DNA from: Clostridiales bacterium
Lineage (GTDB): Bacteria; Bacillota; Clostridia; Christensenellales; Aristaeellaceae
Length of the DNA stretch: 64,000 bases
Direction of reading: 5' to 3'
Assembly: GCA_004557125.1 (NCBI GenBank)
Contig: SFET01000001.1
Location: 157,586 to 221,585 of the forward strand
The translations under genes and the position numbers were made by a program. Of this stretch, positions 34,716 to 43,779 are shown one piece after another (position 1 is the first letter of the stretch; every line of letters begins with the position of its first letter). A model generated the notes under the pieces. It was not told the origin of the DNA. It was given only the letters and a program-made list of their open reading frames with translations, and searched no databases.

Positions 34716-37700
34716 TTATTCCGACATGAAGCGCTTGTTCTTGCTGTACAGTTCGCTGCTGCGGTAGCGCAGCTGGGAGGTGATGCCGTCGCGCAGGTTC
34801 CGGTTCATCTCGTCGGCCTCAAACACGTCCGGAATGCCCCCGAGCAAGCGCACGCCACGCCGGGCATACGCGTCCGCATCGTCGGTGAGCAGGGCGCCGA
34901 GCGCCGGATCGTCGCGCTGCTCCAGATCCAGATGCCGGCGCAGATGCATGCTGACGAAGCAGACGATGCCCGCCTCCAGCGGAGAATCCAGCCGGCCGGC
35001 GCAGTCCTGCGCATCCGCCAGATAGCGCGCCGACGCTTCGCCTTCGCCGTCGAGGGCCGCATAATAGGCGCAGTAGGCCGCGGCCGCCGCCCGGCCCCAC
35101 AGCTCGCCCGTGCGCTCCGCCAGCGCGTGCGCCGCGCGGAACAGTTCCCGCCCGCGGCTGTGATCTCCCAGCACGAAGGTCGTGCGCCCGTAGTGCACAT
35201 AGGTCCACACCAGGCCCGGAACCTCCACGTTTTTTGCAAGTCCCAGTGCGCGCTTGAAGCAGGCGCAGGCGTGGGCATATTCGTTGAGATAGCGGTGCAC
35301 CCGGCCGAAATCGCTGTACACCGCCGCCAGCTGCAGCCACACGCTCCGGGAGGGCGGCAGCTCCTCCAGCAGATCCGCAGCCTCCTGCAGGTAGTACCGC
35401 GCGCGCTCATAGTCGCCACGCAGGCTGAAACAGTTGCCCCGCAGCCGATAGAAGCGGGCCTGCTGCACGGGCGTTCCCCCGCGCTCCAGCAGGCGCATGC
35501 CCGTGGACACGTAGCGCTCCGCCAGGCGCGCCGACTGCTGATACAGCGCCGATGACGCCAGCAGGTAGCATGCGCTGGCCATCAGATCCGCCGGATGTGC
35601 CTCCGGGGAACCGCTGAGCGCGCCGAGAATCTCGTAGCCCCGCTGGGTCTCCCCGTGAAACAGCGCCAAGCGGCCGCGCAGCAGCGAAAGCATCTGCTCC
35701 AGGCGCACCAGGCGCGCCGGTGCGGCGGCCTCCCTGCGCAGGGCAGCCACCTCCTGCAGGCACTGCTGCACCTCCTCGCCCAGTGCCTCCGCGCTCGCGG
35801 CCCCGCCCTGCATCTCCGCACAGCTCAGCGAGAAGGGTTCGCAGCTGCGGGCGCTGTCCAGCTCCAATGCGCGGATGCGGTACTCCAGTGCGGACAGACG
35901 CTCGCCGGCCAGGGCATAGTTCCGGGCAATTTCCCGCAGCGCGCCCTCGTTTTCGGGCAGCTCCAGCTCCACCAGCAATTCCGCCGCCTGTCGGTGCAGA
36001 CGAATGCGCTGGTAGGCGGACATCCGCCCATAGACCATCTCCCGCACGCGGTCGTGCACGAAGCGATAGCAGCTGTCGCCGTCCGTGCGGCACTCCTCGA
36101 TGATCTCCCGACCGCGCAGCTCCTCCAGCGCCGGATTCAGCAGCAGCACGCTCCGGCCCATCATCTCCAGCAGCAGCCGGCTGGAGACGCCCTCGGGGAA
36201 CAGGCATACGCGCCGCGCCGCCTCCTCCGCCGCCGGTGAGAGCCCCCTGAGCCGGTTGGCCAGCAACTCGTCCGCCGCCTCCAGGGCCGCATGAACGTCC
36301 GGATTGTGCCGGTAAGCGCCCGTGAGTGCGGTCAGGAGCTTCAGATTGCCGCCGGTCTCGCGGTAGAAGCGCCCGGCCAGCTGTGCCGCAGCGGCGTCGC
36401 CGATTTCCCGGCGCAGCAGCTCCCGGGTCTGATCGCAGCTGAGCGGCCGCAGCGCGTACCGGTGCAGCAGTCCGTCCGCCTCCAGCTCCGCAAGCAGCCC
36501 TCGCGTGCCCTCCGGCGCGAGAATGCGGCTGGTGAGCACCGCCATCAGAAGCCCGCCCTCCACGCGCCGCAGCACGGCGTTGAGCAGCTTCAGGCTCTCG
36601 CTGTCGGCCCACTGAAGGTTCTCCACCACCAGCAGAACCCGCTCCCGTCGCCCGGCAATGGAGAACAGCGTCAGCACCGCATCCTCCAGCGCGCGGTCGC
36701 AGCAGCGCAGCGGCGCGCCGGAATCCTCGCTCAATCCCAGAAAGCTGAAGCTCTGCCCCAGGCGCTGGGCTGTGGCCGCCGGCAGCGCGGTGCCGTTCCT
36801 TCGTATATGCTCCCGCAGCGGCAGCAGAATGCGATCCCAGGCGGAAAGCGGCGCCATTTCCTCCGATTGCAGGCACTCGCAGCACACCACCGTCAGCCGG
36901 CCCAGATCCGCATTCTGCAGGAAGTGGCCGATCAGTTCGCTCTTTCCGGAGCCCAGCTCGCCCACCAGTAGCTGGTTGCAGCGCCGCGCGGCGCCCTCCG
37001 AGAAGGAAGCGGCGGCGGCGTTCAGCGCGGCATAGACCTCCTCCCGACCCACCGGCACCGGCGGCGCGGGGCGAACGTCCGGCGCCTGGGCCGTATCGTT
37101 CCAGCGGTTCAGAATCTCATAGTAGAGGAGCGTGGTGCTCTCCAGCGGATCCACGCCCAGCTCTGAAGCCAGGTTTTCCTTCAACTGCACATAGACCTGC
37201 ACGGCCTGCGCATAGCGGTCGCGGCGGCACAGCTCCTCCATCAGGAAGGCCGCCATGGCCTCGTCGTAGGGATCCTCCTGCAGATACACCTTCGACCAGT
37301 GAATCGCTTCGTCGCTCTCCCCCGCCTCCTGCGCGCCCCGGGCGCGCTCCGCCACCCGCGCCAGGTACTGCTCGTGCAGGCGCTCCCGCGTGCGACACAT
37401 CCACTCGTCAAAGGCAAAGGCATGCTTCACCGCGAAGCCCTGCAGCAGCGGTCCCTGATAGGCGGACAGGTCGCCGCCGCGGGTGAAGCGGTCGTAGTCG
37501 CAGTCGATCTCCCAGTCCGGGTTGAGCGTCACCAGCGACTTCTGCGGCGAGATCAGCACGTCGCCGCCCAGGCTCTTCTTCAGCGTGTAGAGGGTGTTGC
37601 GCAGGTTTTTCAGCCCCGTGGCCTCGTCGCAGCTCTCCCACAGAAGGGCGATCAGCTCCTGCCGTGTGGCGCTGCGGCGCACCAGCATGTAGTACAAGAG

Positions 37701-37784
37701 CGCGTCGGCGCGCTTGAAGGGCAGGCTCAGCGGCGCACCGTCCAGCGCGATGCCGGGCGTCTGCAGCATGGTGATCTTCAGCAT
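34716..37784 (-). CDS. Large SARP/BTAD-family transcriptional regulator (wHTH-BTAD-AAA-TPR)
   Basis: 1,022 residues from ATG 37784, which has GGAAAGGAG upstream. Residues 1-95 form a winged helix (FKRADALLYYMLVRR, LKNLRNTLYTLKK), about 98-235 the bacterial transcriptional activator domain, 275-282 a Walker A (GELGSGKS) opening an AAA/NTPase module, and from about 600 on TPR-like helical repeats. This is the large SARP/AfsR-like plan, known best from actinobacteria but also present in Clostridia. It lies between gltS-ftcD-fchA-hutD and a divergent second ftcD, so it probably activates glutamate or formiminoglutamate uptake and breakdown. Confidence 0.88.
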   Translation of the reverse strand: MLKITMLQTPGIALDGAPLSLPFKRADALLYYMLVRRSATRQELIALLWESCDEATGLKNLRNTLYTLKKSLGGDVLISPQKSLVTLNPDWEIDCDYDRFTRGGDLSAYQGPLLQGFAVKHAFAFDEWMCRTRERLHEQYLARVAERARGAQEAGESDEAIHWSKVYLQEDPYDEAMAAFLMEELCRRDRYAQAVQVYVQLKENLASELGVDPLESTTLLYYEILNRWNDTAQAPDVRPAPPVPVGREEVYAALNAAAASFSEGAARRCNQLLVGELGSGKSELIGHFLQNADLGRLTVVCCECLQSEEMAPLSAWDRILLPLREHIRRNGTALPAATAQRLGQSFSFLGLSEDSGAPLRCCDRALEDAVLTLFSIAGRRERVLLVVENLQWADSESLKLLNAVLRRVEGGLLMAVLTSRILAPEGTRGLLAELEADGLLHRYALRPLSCDQTRELLRREIGDAAAAQLAGRFYRETGGNLKLLTALTGAYRHNPDVHAALEAADELLANRLRGLSPAAEEAARRVCLFPEGVSSRLLLEMMGRSVLLLNPALEELRGREIIEECRTDGDSCYRFVHDRVREMVYGRMSAYQRIRLHRQAAELLVELELPENEGALREIARNYALAGERLSALEYRIRALELDSARSCEPFSLSCAEMQGGAASAEALGEEVQQCLQEVAALRREAAAPARLVRLEQMLSLLRGRLALFHGETQRGYEILGALSGSPEAHPADLMASACYLLASSALYQQSARLAERYVSTGMRLLERGGTPVQQARFYRLRGNCFSLRGDYERARYYLQEAADLLEELPPSRSVWLQLAAVYSDFGRVHRYLNEYAHACACFKRALGLAKNVEVPGLVWTYVHYGRTTFVLGDHSRGRELFRAAHALAERTGELWGRAAAAAYCAYYAALDGEGEASARYLADAQDCAGRLDSPLEAGIVCFVSMHLRRHLDLEQRDDPALGALLTDDADAYARRGVRLLGGIPDVFEADEMNRNLRDGITSQLRYRSSELYSKNKRFMSE

Positions 37785-37818
37785 GATACCGCTCCTTTCC
37801 ACAACACTTTCCGATTGT

Positions 37819-37848
37819 ATTATACCATAAGCGGCACACTTCCCGCAA
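37819..37848 (-). promoter_or_regulatory. Promoter of the SARP/BTAD regulator gene
   Basis: Minus-strand TTGCGG (37848-37843), 18-base spacer, TATAAT (37824-37819). It lies back to back with the divergent promoter for the second formimidoyltransferase; the shared region holds two TTCCCGC heptamers 22 bases apart (37840 and 37862). Confidence 0.55.
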
Positions 37849-37874
37849 TTGCGCACAGAAATTCCCGCTGCCGC

Positions 37875-37903
37875 TTGAATGCGCCGGAAAACTACATTAT
37901 AAT
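37875..37903 (+). promoter_or_regulatory. Promoter of the second formimidoyltransferase gene
   Basis: TTGAAT (37875-37880), 17-base spacer, TATAAT (37898-37903), 22 bases before the ATG. Confidence 0.7.
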
Positions 37904-37925
37904 AGAAGTACAAGGAGGGAGAGTC

Positions 37926-38822
37926 ATGACAGGGGAGATTTTGATGCAGTCGGTTCCCAACTTCAGCGAGGGTCGGGATCTGCGCAAGGTGGAACAGATT
38001 GTGGACGCCTTTCGCGCGCGCCCCGGCGTAAAGCTGCTGGACTATTCCACCGATCCGGAGCACAACCGCTGCGTGGTCACGGTGATCGGCAACCCGGAGC
38101 CGCTGAAGGTAGCCACAGTGGAGGCCATCGGCCGCTCCATAGAACTGATTGACATGAACCGCCACGAGGGACACCACCCCCGCATCGGCTGTGCGGACGT
38201 GATCCCCTTCATTCCGGTGCGCAACTGCACCATCGAGGACGCCGACCGCCTGGCACGCGACGTGGCCCGGGAGGCCGCCGAGCGCTTCGGTCAACCCTTC
38301 TACCTCTACGAGAAGTCCGCCAGCGCGCCCCATCGCGTGGACATCGCCGACGTGCGCCGCGGCCAGTTCGAGGGCCTGATCGAGAAGATGAAGGATCCCC
38401 TCTGGAAGCCCGACTTCGGCCCCTGTGCGCCCCACCCCACCGGCGGCGCCACGGCCATCGGCGCGCGCATGCCGCTGATCTGCTTCAACGTCAATCTGGA
38501 TACGCCCAACGTGGAGCTGGCCCGAAAGATCGCCCTGCGGCTGCGCAACCTCAGCGGCGGCCTGCGCTATGTGAAGGCCATGGGCATTCTGGCGGAGGAC
38601 CGCAGCCTGGCCCAGGTGACCATGAACCTGACCGACTACACCCGCAGCGCCATGTACACCGTGCTGGAGATGGTGCGCATGGAGGCCCGGCGCTACGGCG
38701 TCAACGTGATCGGCAGCGAAATCGTGGGCTATGTGCCCATGCAGGCGCTGATCGACAGCGCCGAATACTACCTGCAGATCGAGGGCTTCTCCATCGATCA
38801 GGTGCTGGAATACAACCTGTGA
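37926..38822 (+). CDS. Glutamate formimidoyltransferase, second copy
   Basis: 298 residues; AAGGAGGGAG precedes the ATG. MQSVPNFSEGRD, PEHNRCVVTVIG, HEGHHPRIGCADVIPFIPV, RGQFEGLIEKM and FGPCAPHPTGGATAIGARM match the family, including the active-site His. Clearly paralogous to 32293-33195 but divergent, so perhaps not redundant: it may act on a different formimino donor or under other conditions. Divergent from the SARP gene and about 145 bases before the aminopeptidase. Confidence 0.9.
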   Translation: MTGEILMQSVPNFSEGRDLRKVEQIVDAFRARPGVKLLDYSTDPEHNRCVVTVIGNPEPLKVATVEAIGRSIELIDMNRHEGHHPRIGCADVIPFIPVRNCTIEDADRLARDVAREAAERFGQPFYLYEKSASAPHRVDIADVRRGQFEGLIEKMKDPLWKPDFGPCAPHPTGGATAIGARMPLICFNVNLDTPNVELARKIALRLRNLSGGLRYVKAMGILAEDRSLAQVTMNLTDYTRSAMYTVLEMVRMEARRYGVNVIGSEIVGYVPMQALIDSAEYYLQIEGFSIDQVLEYNL

Positions 38823-38864
38823 GCGGCATTTCCGGCCCGGTACAGGGGGAAAACGGGTGCGGAT

Positions 38865-38894
38865 TTGCAAAGAACATGCAAATTGTGCTATAAT
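38865..38894 (+). promoter_or_regulatory. Promoter of the M29 aminopeptidase gene
   Basis: TTGCAA (38865-38870), 18-base spacer, TATAAT (38889-38894). Confidence 0.65.
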
Positions 38895-38966
38895 GTCTCC
38901 CGGGCAGGGAGATCGCCTGCCCCGGCCGTCCTTCGGGGCGGCAGTCAAATGATCAGGAGGATGACC

Positions 38967-40079
38967 ATGGATCCCAGAGTGCAGAAGCTGGCAGAGACGC
39001 TGATTCGCTTTTCCGTTCGCCTGCAGCCGGGCGAGAACATACTGATTCAGGCCCGGAACGAGGACGGAGATCTGGTGCGGGCGCTGGTGCGCGAGGCCTA
39101 TGCGGCGGGCGGACGGCCCTTCGTGTGGCTGGATCGCACGGGCGTGGAGCGGGAGCTGGCGCTGGGCTACACCGAGGAGCAGCTGAAGCTGCGGGCCGAG
39201 GTGGATGCGCAGCTGATGTCGAAGATGCAGGCCTACATTGGCTACACGGCCGTGGAGAACGATTCGGAGATGAGCGACGTTCCGCCGGAGAAGATGGAGC
39301 TGTATTCGCGCATTTACGGTGCGGCGGTGCACGGCAAAATTCGCGTGCCGAACACCCGCTGGTGCGTGCTGCGCTATCCCACGCCGGCGATGGCGCAGGC
39401 GGCGTCGATGAGCATGGCCGGCTTCGAGGACTTCTTCTTCGACGTCTGCACGATGGATTATTCCCGCATGGATCGGGCGATGGATCCGCTGAAGGCGCTG
39501 ATGGAGCGCACCGACCGGGTGCGCATCACTGGCCCGGACACGGATCTGCGCTTCTCCATCAAGGGTCTGCCTGCGATCAAGTGCGCGGGCGAGGCCAACA
39601 TCCCGGACGGGGAGATCTACTCCGCACCGGTGCGGGACAGCGTAAACGGCGTGATTCACTACAACACGCCCTCCATTCAGGACGGCTTCACCTTTGAGGA
39701 CGTTCGCCTGACCTTTGAAAACGGCAGGATTGTGAAGGCGGAGGCCAACGACAGCGCGCGCATCAAGCGCATCTTCGACATGGACGAGGGCGCACGCTAC
39801 GTGGGCGAATTTGCCATCGGCGTGAACCCCTACATCACCAAGCCGATGAAGAACACGCTTTTCGATGAAAAGATCATGGGCTCCTTCCATTTCACCCCCG
39901 GGGCCAGCTACGAGGACTGCTACAATGGCAACGAATCTGCGCTGCACTGGGACCTGGTCTGCATCCAGACGCCGGAGTGGGGCGGCGGCGAGATGTACTT
40001 CGACGATGTGCTCGTGCGCAAGGACGGCCGCTTCGTGCTGCCGGAGCTCGAGTGCCTCAATCCGGAAAATCTGAAGTGA
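38967..40079 (+). CDS. M29-family (AmpS-type) metallo-aminopeptidase
   Basis: 370 residues. ATG 38967 lies six bases after AGGAGG; ATG 38961 would be too close. RVQKLAETLIRFSVRLQPGENILIQ, PNTRWCVLRYPTP, GEANIPDGEIYSAP, GARYVGEFAIGVNP and the final ESALHWDLVC...GGGEMYFDDVLVRKDGRF contain the Glu/His/Asp metal ligands of M29 peptidases. Cytoplasmic release of N-terminal amino acids from peptides fits the neighbouring amino-acid catabolism genes. Confidence 0.9.
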   Translation: MDPRVQKLAETLIRFSVRLQPGENILIQARNEDGDLVRALVREAYAAGGRPFVWLDRTGVERELALGYTEEQLKLRAEVDAQLMSKMQAYIGYTAVENDSEMSDVPPEKMELYSRIYGAAVHGKIRVPNTRWCVLRYPTPAMAQAASMSMAGFEDFFFDVCTMDYSRMDRAMDPLKALMERTDRVRITGPDTDLRFSIKGLPAIKCAGEANIPDGEIYSAPVRDSVNGVIHYNTPSIQDGFTFEDVRLTFENGRIVKAEANDSARIKRIFDMDEGARYVGEFAIGVNPYITKPMKNTLFDEKIMGSFHFTPGASYEDCYNGNESALHWDLVCIQTPEWGGGEMYFDDVLVRKDGRFVLPELECLNPENLK

Positions 40080-40096
40080 ACTGAAGGAGAATACAA

Positions 40097-41074
40097 GTGG
40101 GAAAATCCAATTTCGCGGTCTTTGTGGACCTGGAGAACGCCGGCGGCAAGGCCAGCATGCTGCTCTCGATCATTGAGAAGGTCAAGATTCGGGGCGACAT
40201 CCTGCTGGGCAAGGTCTACGGCTACACCGACCGCTATTCCGATCTGAAGCAGGTGCTGCTGTCCAACACCTTCCTGGTGGAGCCGTCCCTGCGCTATGGC
40301 AAGAATCAGAAGAACAATCTGGACATCAAGCTGGTCATCGACGCCATGGAGGTGGCCTACACCAATCCGCTGATCGACAGCTTCTGCATCGTCTCCGGCG
40401 ACAGCGACTACACGCCCCTGGTGGGCAAGCTCAAGAGCATGGGCAAGTTCGTGCTGGGCATCTCCCGTTCGGAGGTGGCCTCGGGCATCTTCATCAACGC
40501 GTGCAGCGAGTTCGTGTTCCTGGAGTCCGTGGCGGCCAAGCAGCCCAAGAAGAAGAAGCAGGATGAGCGTCAGGCCGGCGTGGGTGATTTGAACGAGCTG
40601 ATCGAGCAGGTGGAGACCATCGTGGAGGATCAGGAGCAGCAGCAGATGTACGCCAGCGAATTGAAGGACACGCTGATGCGCCTGCGCAGCGACTTCAGCG
40701 AGCGCAGCTTCGGCTGCTCCACCTTCGGCAAGCTGATCGCGCTGATCGCCTCCAAGTCGGACAAGCTGCGCAGCTGGACGGAGCAGTCCTCGCTGATGAT
40801 CGGCCTGAACGCCGCCGACGCGGAGCAGAACAAGCTGGACAAGACGAACTGGCTCCCGGCCTTCACCGCCGCGCTGGAGCGCTTCAAGAGCGAGGGCTTC
40901 GAGCGTGTGAACCCGTCCATCCTCAAGGCCACCATCCTCAACGACTATCCGGGCTTTGAGGAGCGGCAGATCGGCTTCAAGCGCTTCTCCGATGTGATGA
41001 AGGCGCTGGAGAAGGAGGGCCTGCTGGTGGTGGAGATGGACGAGCAGCACACCATGCTGCTGAAGATCTGTTAA
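40097..41074 (+). CDS. NYN-domain (LabA/DUF88) protein with OST-HTH/LOTUS domains
   Basis: 325 residues, GTG start with GGAGA upstream. The N-terminal PIN-like NYN nuclease domain keeps acidic residues Asp11 (FVDLEN), Asp76, Asp82, Asp102 and Asp104 (SGDSDYTPLVG). After a Lys-rich linker (QPKKKKQDE) lie two OST-HTH-like regions, about 180-255 (LKDTLMRLRSDFSERSFGCSTFGKLIALI) and 265-325 (FKRFSDVMKALEKEGLL). These proteins are thought to cleave or bind structured RNA. Target unknown. Seventeen bases after the aminopeptidase, so probably co-transcribed. Confidence 0.88.
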   Translation: MGKSNFAVFVDLENAGGKASMLLSIIEKVKIRGDILLGKVYGYTDRYSDLKQVLLSNTFLVEPSLRYGKNQKNNLDIKLVIDAMEVAYTNPLIDSFCIVSGDSDYTPLVGKLKSMGKFVLGISRSEVASGIFINACSEFVFLESVAAKQPKKKKQDERQAGVGDLNELIEQVETIVEDQEQQQMYASELKDTLMRLRSDFSERSFGCSTFGKLIALIASKSDKLRSWTEQSSLMIGLNAADAEQNKLDKTNWLPAFTAALERFKSEGFERVNPSILKATILNDYPGFEERQIGFKRFSDVMKALEKEGLLVVEMDEQHTMLLKIC

Positions 41075-41083
41075 GGGGTGAGG

Positions 41084-42163
41084 ATGGTGAAAAAGGTGCT
41101 GATCGCATTGCTCATCGTGCTTGCGCTGCTGATCCTGGTGGTGGGCAGCTACGTGGCCTATCTGTTCATTGACTTCCACCGCATTGCGGACGATCAGGCG
41201 CTCACAGCCTCGACCGCCGGTGCGACTGCACTGCCCGCGGGCGAGGAGCTGCGCATCGTCTCGTGGAACATCGGCTTCGGCGCATACAGTGCGGACTATT
41301 CCTTCTTCATGGACGGCGGCACGGAATCCCGCGCGTTCTCGAAGGAGGCCTGTGAGGAGAACGTCAACGCCGTGATCGCGAAGCTGACCGACTGGAACGC
41401 CGACCTGATGCTGGTGCAGGAGGTGGACTTCGACTCCACCCGCAGCTACCGCATCGACCAGCGGCAGATGATTGAGGCAGCCTTCCCCGAATACTCCGCG
41501 GTCTTTGCCCAGAACTACGATTCCAGCTACCTGTTCTACCCGGTCACCAAGCCCATCGGCGCATCGAAGAGCGGCATTCTGACGCTCTCCAGCGCGCAGA
41601 TCGGGGATGCGGTGCGCCGCAGCCTGCCCATCGAGGGCGGCATCAACAAGTTCTTCGATCTGGACCGCTGTTACAGCGTCAGCAGCATCCCCGTGGACGG
41701 CGGCAAGATGCTGAAGCTGTACAACCTGCACCTCTCCGCCTACTCCAGCGACGGCTCCATCGCCACCGAGCAGCTGGCGCTGATGGCGCAGGAGATGGCG
41801 GCGGACTATGCGGCGGGCAACTACGTCATCGCAGGCGGCGACTTCAACAAGGATCTCTGGGGCGACAGCTCGGCCTACTCCGGCGTGTCCGGCGTGGACG
41901 CAAGCTGGTGCAAGCCCTTCCCGACGGAGCTGGTCCCCGAGGGCTTCACGCTGGTGAACACCCTTGACGAGGCGAACCTGGTGCTCTCCTCCCGGAACAC
42001 CGACACGGCCTACGAAAAAGGCAGGACCTTCGAGGTGACGCTGGACGGCTTCATCGTCTCGGACAACGTGCAGGTCAATTCCTGCGCCATCGTCGATACC
42101 GCCTATGCCAACACCGACCACAACCCGGTGGACATGCGCTTCGTGCTGCGCGATGGAAACTGA
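41084..42163 (+). CDS. Membrane-anchored endonuclease/exonuclease/phosphatase-family protein
   Basis: 359 residues from ATG 41084 (an in-frame GTG is at 41078). Residues 1-27 are a membrane anchor, so the enzyme faces outside. EEP-fold motifs: LRIVSWNIGFG (Asn), LMLVQEVDFD (Glu), LYNLHLSAY (His), VIAGGDFNKD and NTDHNPVDMRF (catalytic Asp-His). Substrates of this fold range from DNA to phospholipids and inositol phosphates; extracellular location argues against DNA repair. Nine bases after the NYN gene. Confidence 0.85.
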   Translation: MVKKVLIALLIVLALLILVVGSYVAYLFIDFHRIADDQALTASTAGATALPAGEELRIVSWNIGFGAYSADYSFFMDGGTESRAFSKEACEENVNAVIAKLTDWNADLMLVQEVDFDSTRSYRIDQRQMIEAAFPEYSAVFAQNYDSSYLFYPVTKPIGASKSGILTLSSAQIGDAVRRSLPIEGGINKFFDLDRCYSVSSIPVDGGKMLKLYNLHLSAYSSDGSIATEQLALMAQEMAADYAAGNYVIAGGDFNKDLWGDSSAYSGVSGVDASWCKPFPTELVPEGFTLVNTLDEANLVLSSRNTDTAYEKGRTFEVTLDGFIVSDNVQVNSCAIVDTAYANTDHNPVDMRFVLRDGN

Positions 42164-42191
42164 TCCGCGCGGCTGCACATCGCGCAAACGC

Positions 42192-42222
42192 AAACCGCCT
42201 TCCAAGGGGAGGCGGTTTGTTG
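42192..42222. terminator. Terminator between EEP gene and Rieske oxidoreductase
   Basis: AAACCGCCT (42192-42200) pairs with AGGCGGTTT (42210-42218), 9-base loop, then GTTGT on plus. Serves convergent genes. Confidence 0.7.
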
Positions 42223-42233
42223 TATGGCGCACA

Positions 42234-43544
42234 TCATCTCTTCAGATCGCCCGTGGCGGGATTATCGATCCACCTTCCGTCCTCCGCAAAGCGGGAGCCG
42301 TGGCAGGGGCAATCCCAGGAATGCTCCTGCGGATTGTATTTCAGCGCGCAACCCATGTGCGGACAGCGCGGAACCGTCGGCGTGAGCAGATGGATCACGG
42401 ATTCCGCAGCGTTGATGAAGAGCCGCTTGTGCAGAATCGATCGCGAGGGCGAAAACACCTCCGCCCAGTCGGGCGTCTTGCCGAGAATCATGTCTCTGAG
42501 CAGCATGGCCCCGGCCATTGCGCCGGTCATGCCCCATTTGTTGAAGCCCGTCAGGACGTACAGATCGGGCGTTTTGGGGGAATACTGTCCGACATAGGGG
42601 ATGCCGTCCAGCGTCATGCAGTCCTGCGTCACCCACCGGCAGACGGCGCGCGCCTGCGGATAGTGAACATGGGCAAAGTCCAAAAGCTCCCGCCAGCCGC
42701 CGCCCCGCTTCCCCGTGCGGTGATCCCCGCCGCCCAGAAGCAGCAGGCCATTGGAATTGCGAAACGACATGCCCTCGTCCGCCTCGTCCACATACATTCC
42801 CCGCACATCCGCGGCATGCTCCAGCGCCAGCACGTAGGATCGGTGCTGGTAGAGCTTCATGAAGTAGAAGCCGTGCTTGTTCAGCATGGGAAAGTGCGTG
42901 GCGACGATGATCTTTTTTGCATGTATCTTTCCGCAAGGCGTTCGCGCAAAGCCCGGCGCAAGCTCCAGCACCTGCGTGTCTTCATGGATGGGCAGATCCT
43001 TCGCGATGGCGGAGACGAATTTCAGGGGATGGAACTGCGCCTGACCGGGAACGCAGACCGCGCCAGCGGCGTCCACGGGAATCGGACGCGCATCCACCAT
43101 TCGCGCGGGAACGCCGAGTTGCTGAAGCGCGGAGAGCTCGCGCTCGAGCCGCGTCCGATCGTTTCGGGAATACACATGGTTGTCCCTCTCCTCGATCTCG
43201 CAGTCCATCCCGGCGCAGAGCCCGCGGTAGGCGTCCAGCGCCCGCTGATTCGCGTGGAGATACATCTGCGCCCTTTCAAACCCGCTGGTCCTGATCAGTT
43301 TATCGTAGATCAGGCCGTGCTGCACGGTGATCTTGGCGGTGGTGTTCCCGGTGACGCCGCCGCAGATCTTCCGCGCTTCCACGAGCGCACAGTCCACGCC
43401 GGCGCTCCGGAGCATGTGCGCGCACAGTATGCCGGCCATACCGCCGCCGACGATCAGCACGTCCACATTGAGATCCGAGCGCAGCGGCGCAAAGGACGGG
43501 AGCTGCGCGGTCCCGCGCCACAGGGAGCGTACACTTGCTGTCAT
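42234..43544 (-). CDS. FAD-dependent oxidoreductase with C-terminal Rieske [2Fe-2S] domain
   Basis: 436 residues; AGGAGGAAGT precedes the ATG. DAO-type FAD fold (VDVLIVGGGMAGILCAHML) with GGVTGNTTAKITVQHG, then a Rieske domain whose ligands are Cys394/His396 (CPH) and Cys412/His415 (CPCH). This is the widespread FAD-Rieske oxidoreductase of unknown substrate found in Firmicutes. Monocistronic by context. Confidence 0.88.
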   Translation of the reverse strand: MTASVRSLWRGTAQLPSFAPLRSDLNVDVLIVGGGMAGILCAHMLRSAGVDCALVEARKICGGVTGNTTAKITVQHGLIYDKLIRTSGFERAQMYLHANQRALDAYRGLCAGMDCEIEERDNHVYSRNDRTRLERELSALQQLGVPARMVDARPIPVDAAGAVCVPGQAQFHPLKFVSAIAKDLPIHEDTQVLELAPGFARTPCGKIHAKKIIVATHFPMLNKHGFYFMKLYQHRSYVLALEHAADVRGMYVDEADEGMSFRNSNGLLLLGGGDHRTGKRGGGWRELLDFAHVHYPQARAVCRWVTQDCMTLDGIPYVGQYSPKTPDLYVLTGFNKWGMTGAMAGAMLLRDMILGKTPDWAEVFSPSRSILHKRLFINAAESVIHLLTPTVPRCPHMGCALKYNPQEHSWDCPCHGSRFAEDGRWIDNPATGDLKR

Positions 43545-43722
43545 ACTTCCTCCTGTCGCCGAAAATCGGTTTGAACGGCGATGCGCATAGTTTGCGAAGA
43601 TGGCGGCGGATTATTCCCGGCGACGGCGGCCATCCCATTCCCCTCCCAGGATCCCTTCGAGCGCCGGGCCCGATCGTGGCGCGCGCTTCCCCATGGCGCG
43701 GCGCCGGCGCCCTCCAGGCAGA

Positions 43723-43761
43723 AATACCTCCCGGGAATCGCACGATCTCCCGGGAGGTATT
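43723..43761. terminator. Terminator downstream of class II aldolase
   Basis: Perfect 14-bp stem AATACCTCCCGGGA (43723-43736) with TCCCGGGAGGTATT (43748-43761), 11-base loop. It ends the long minus-strand sugar operon. Confidence 0.85.
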
Positions 43762-43779
43762 CTTTATTGAATTGCCGGA

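Noticed and set aside
37785..39947. Upstream in-frame extension of the SARP gene to 1,743 residues
   Set aside because: It runs antisense through the second ftcD and the aminopeptidase, both with clear family motifs, and the ATG at 37784 has a proper Shine-Dalgarno and promoter.
43545..43722. Possible small gene between the Rieske oxidoreductase and the aldolase terminator
   Set aside because: Open frames exist in all directions because of GC content, but none has a ribosome-binding site or recognisable protein.
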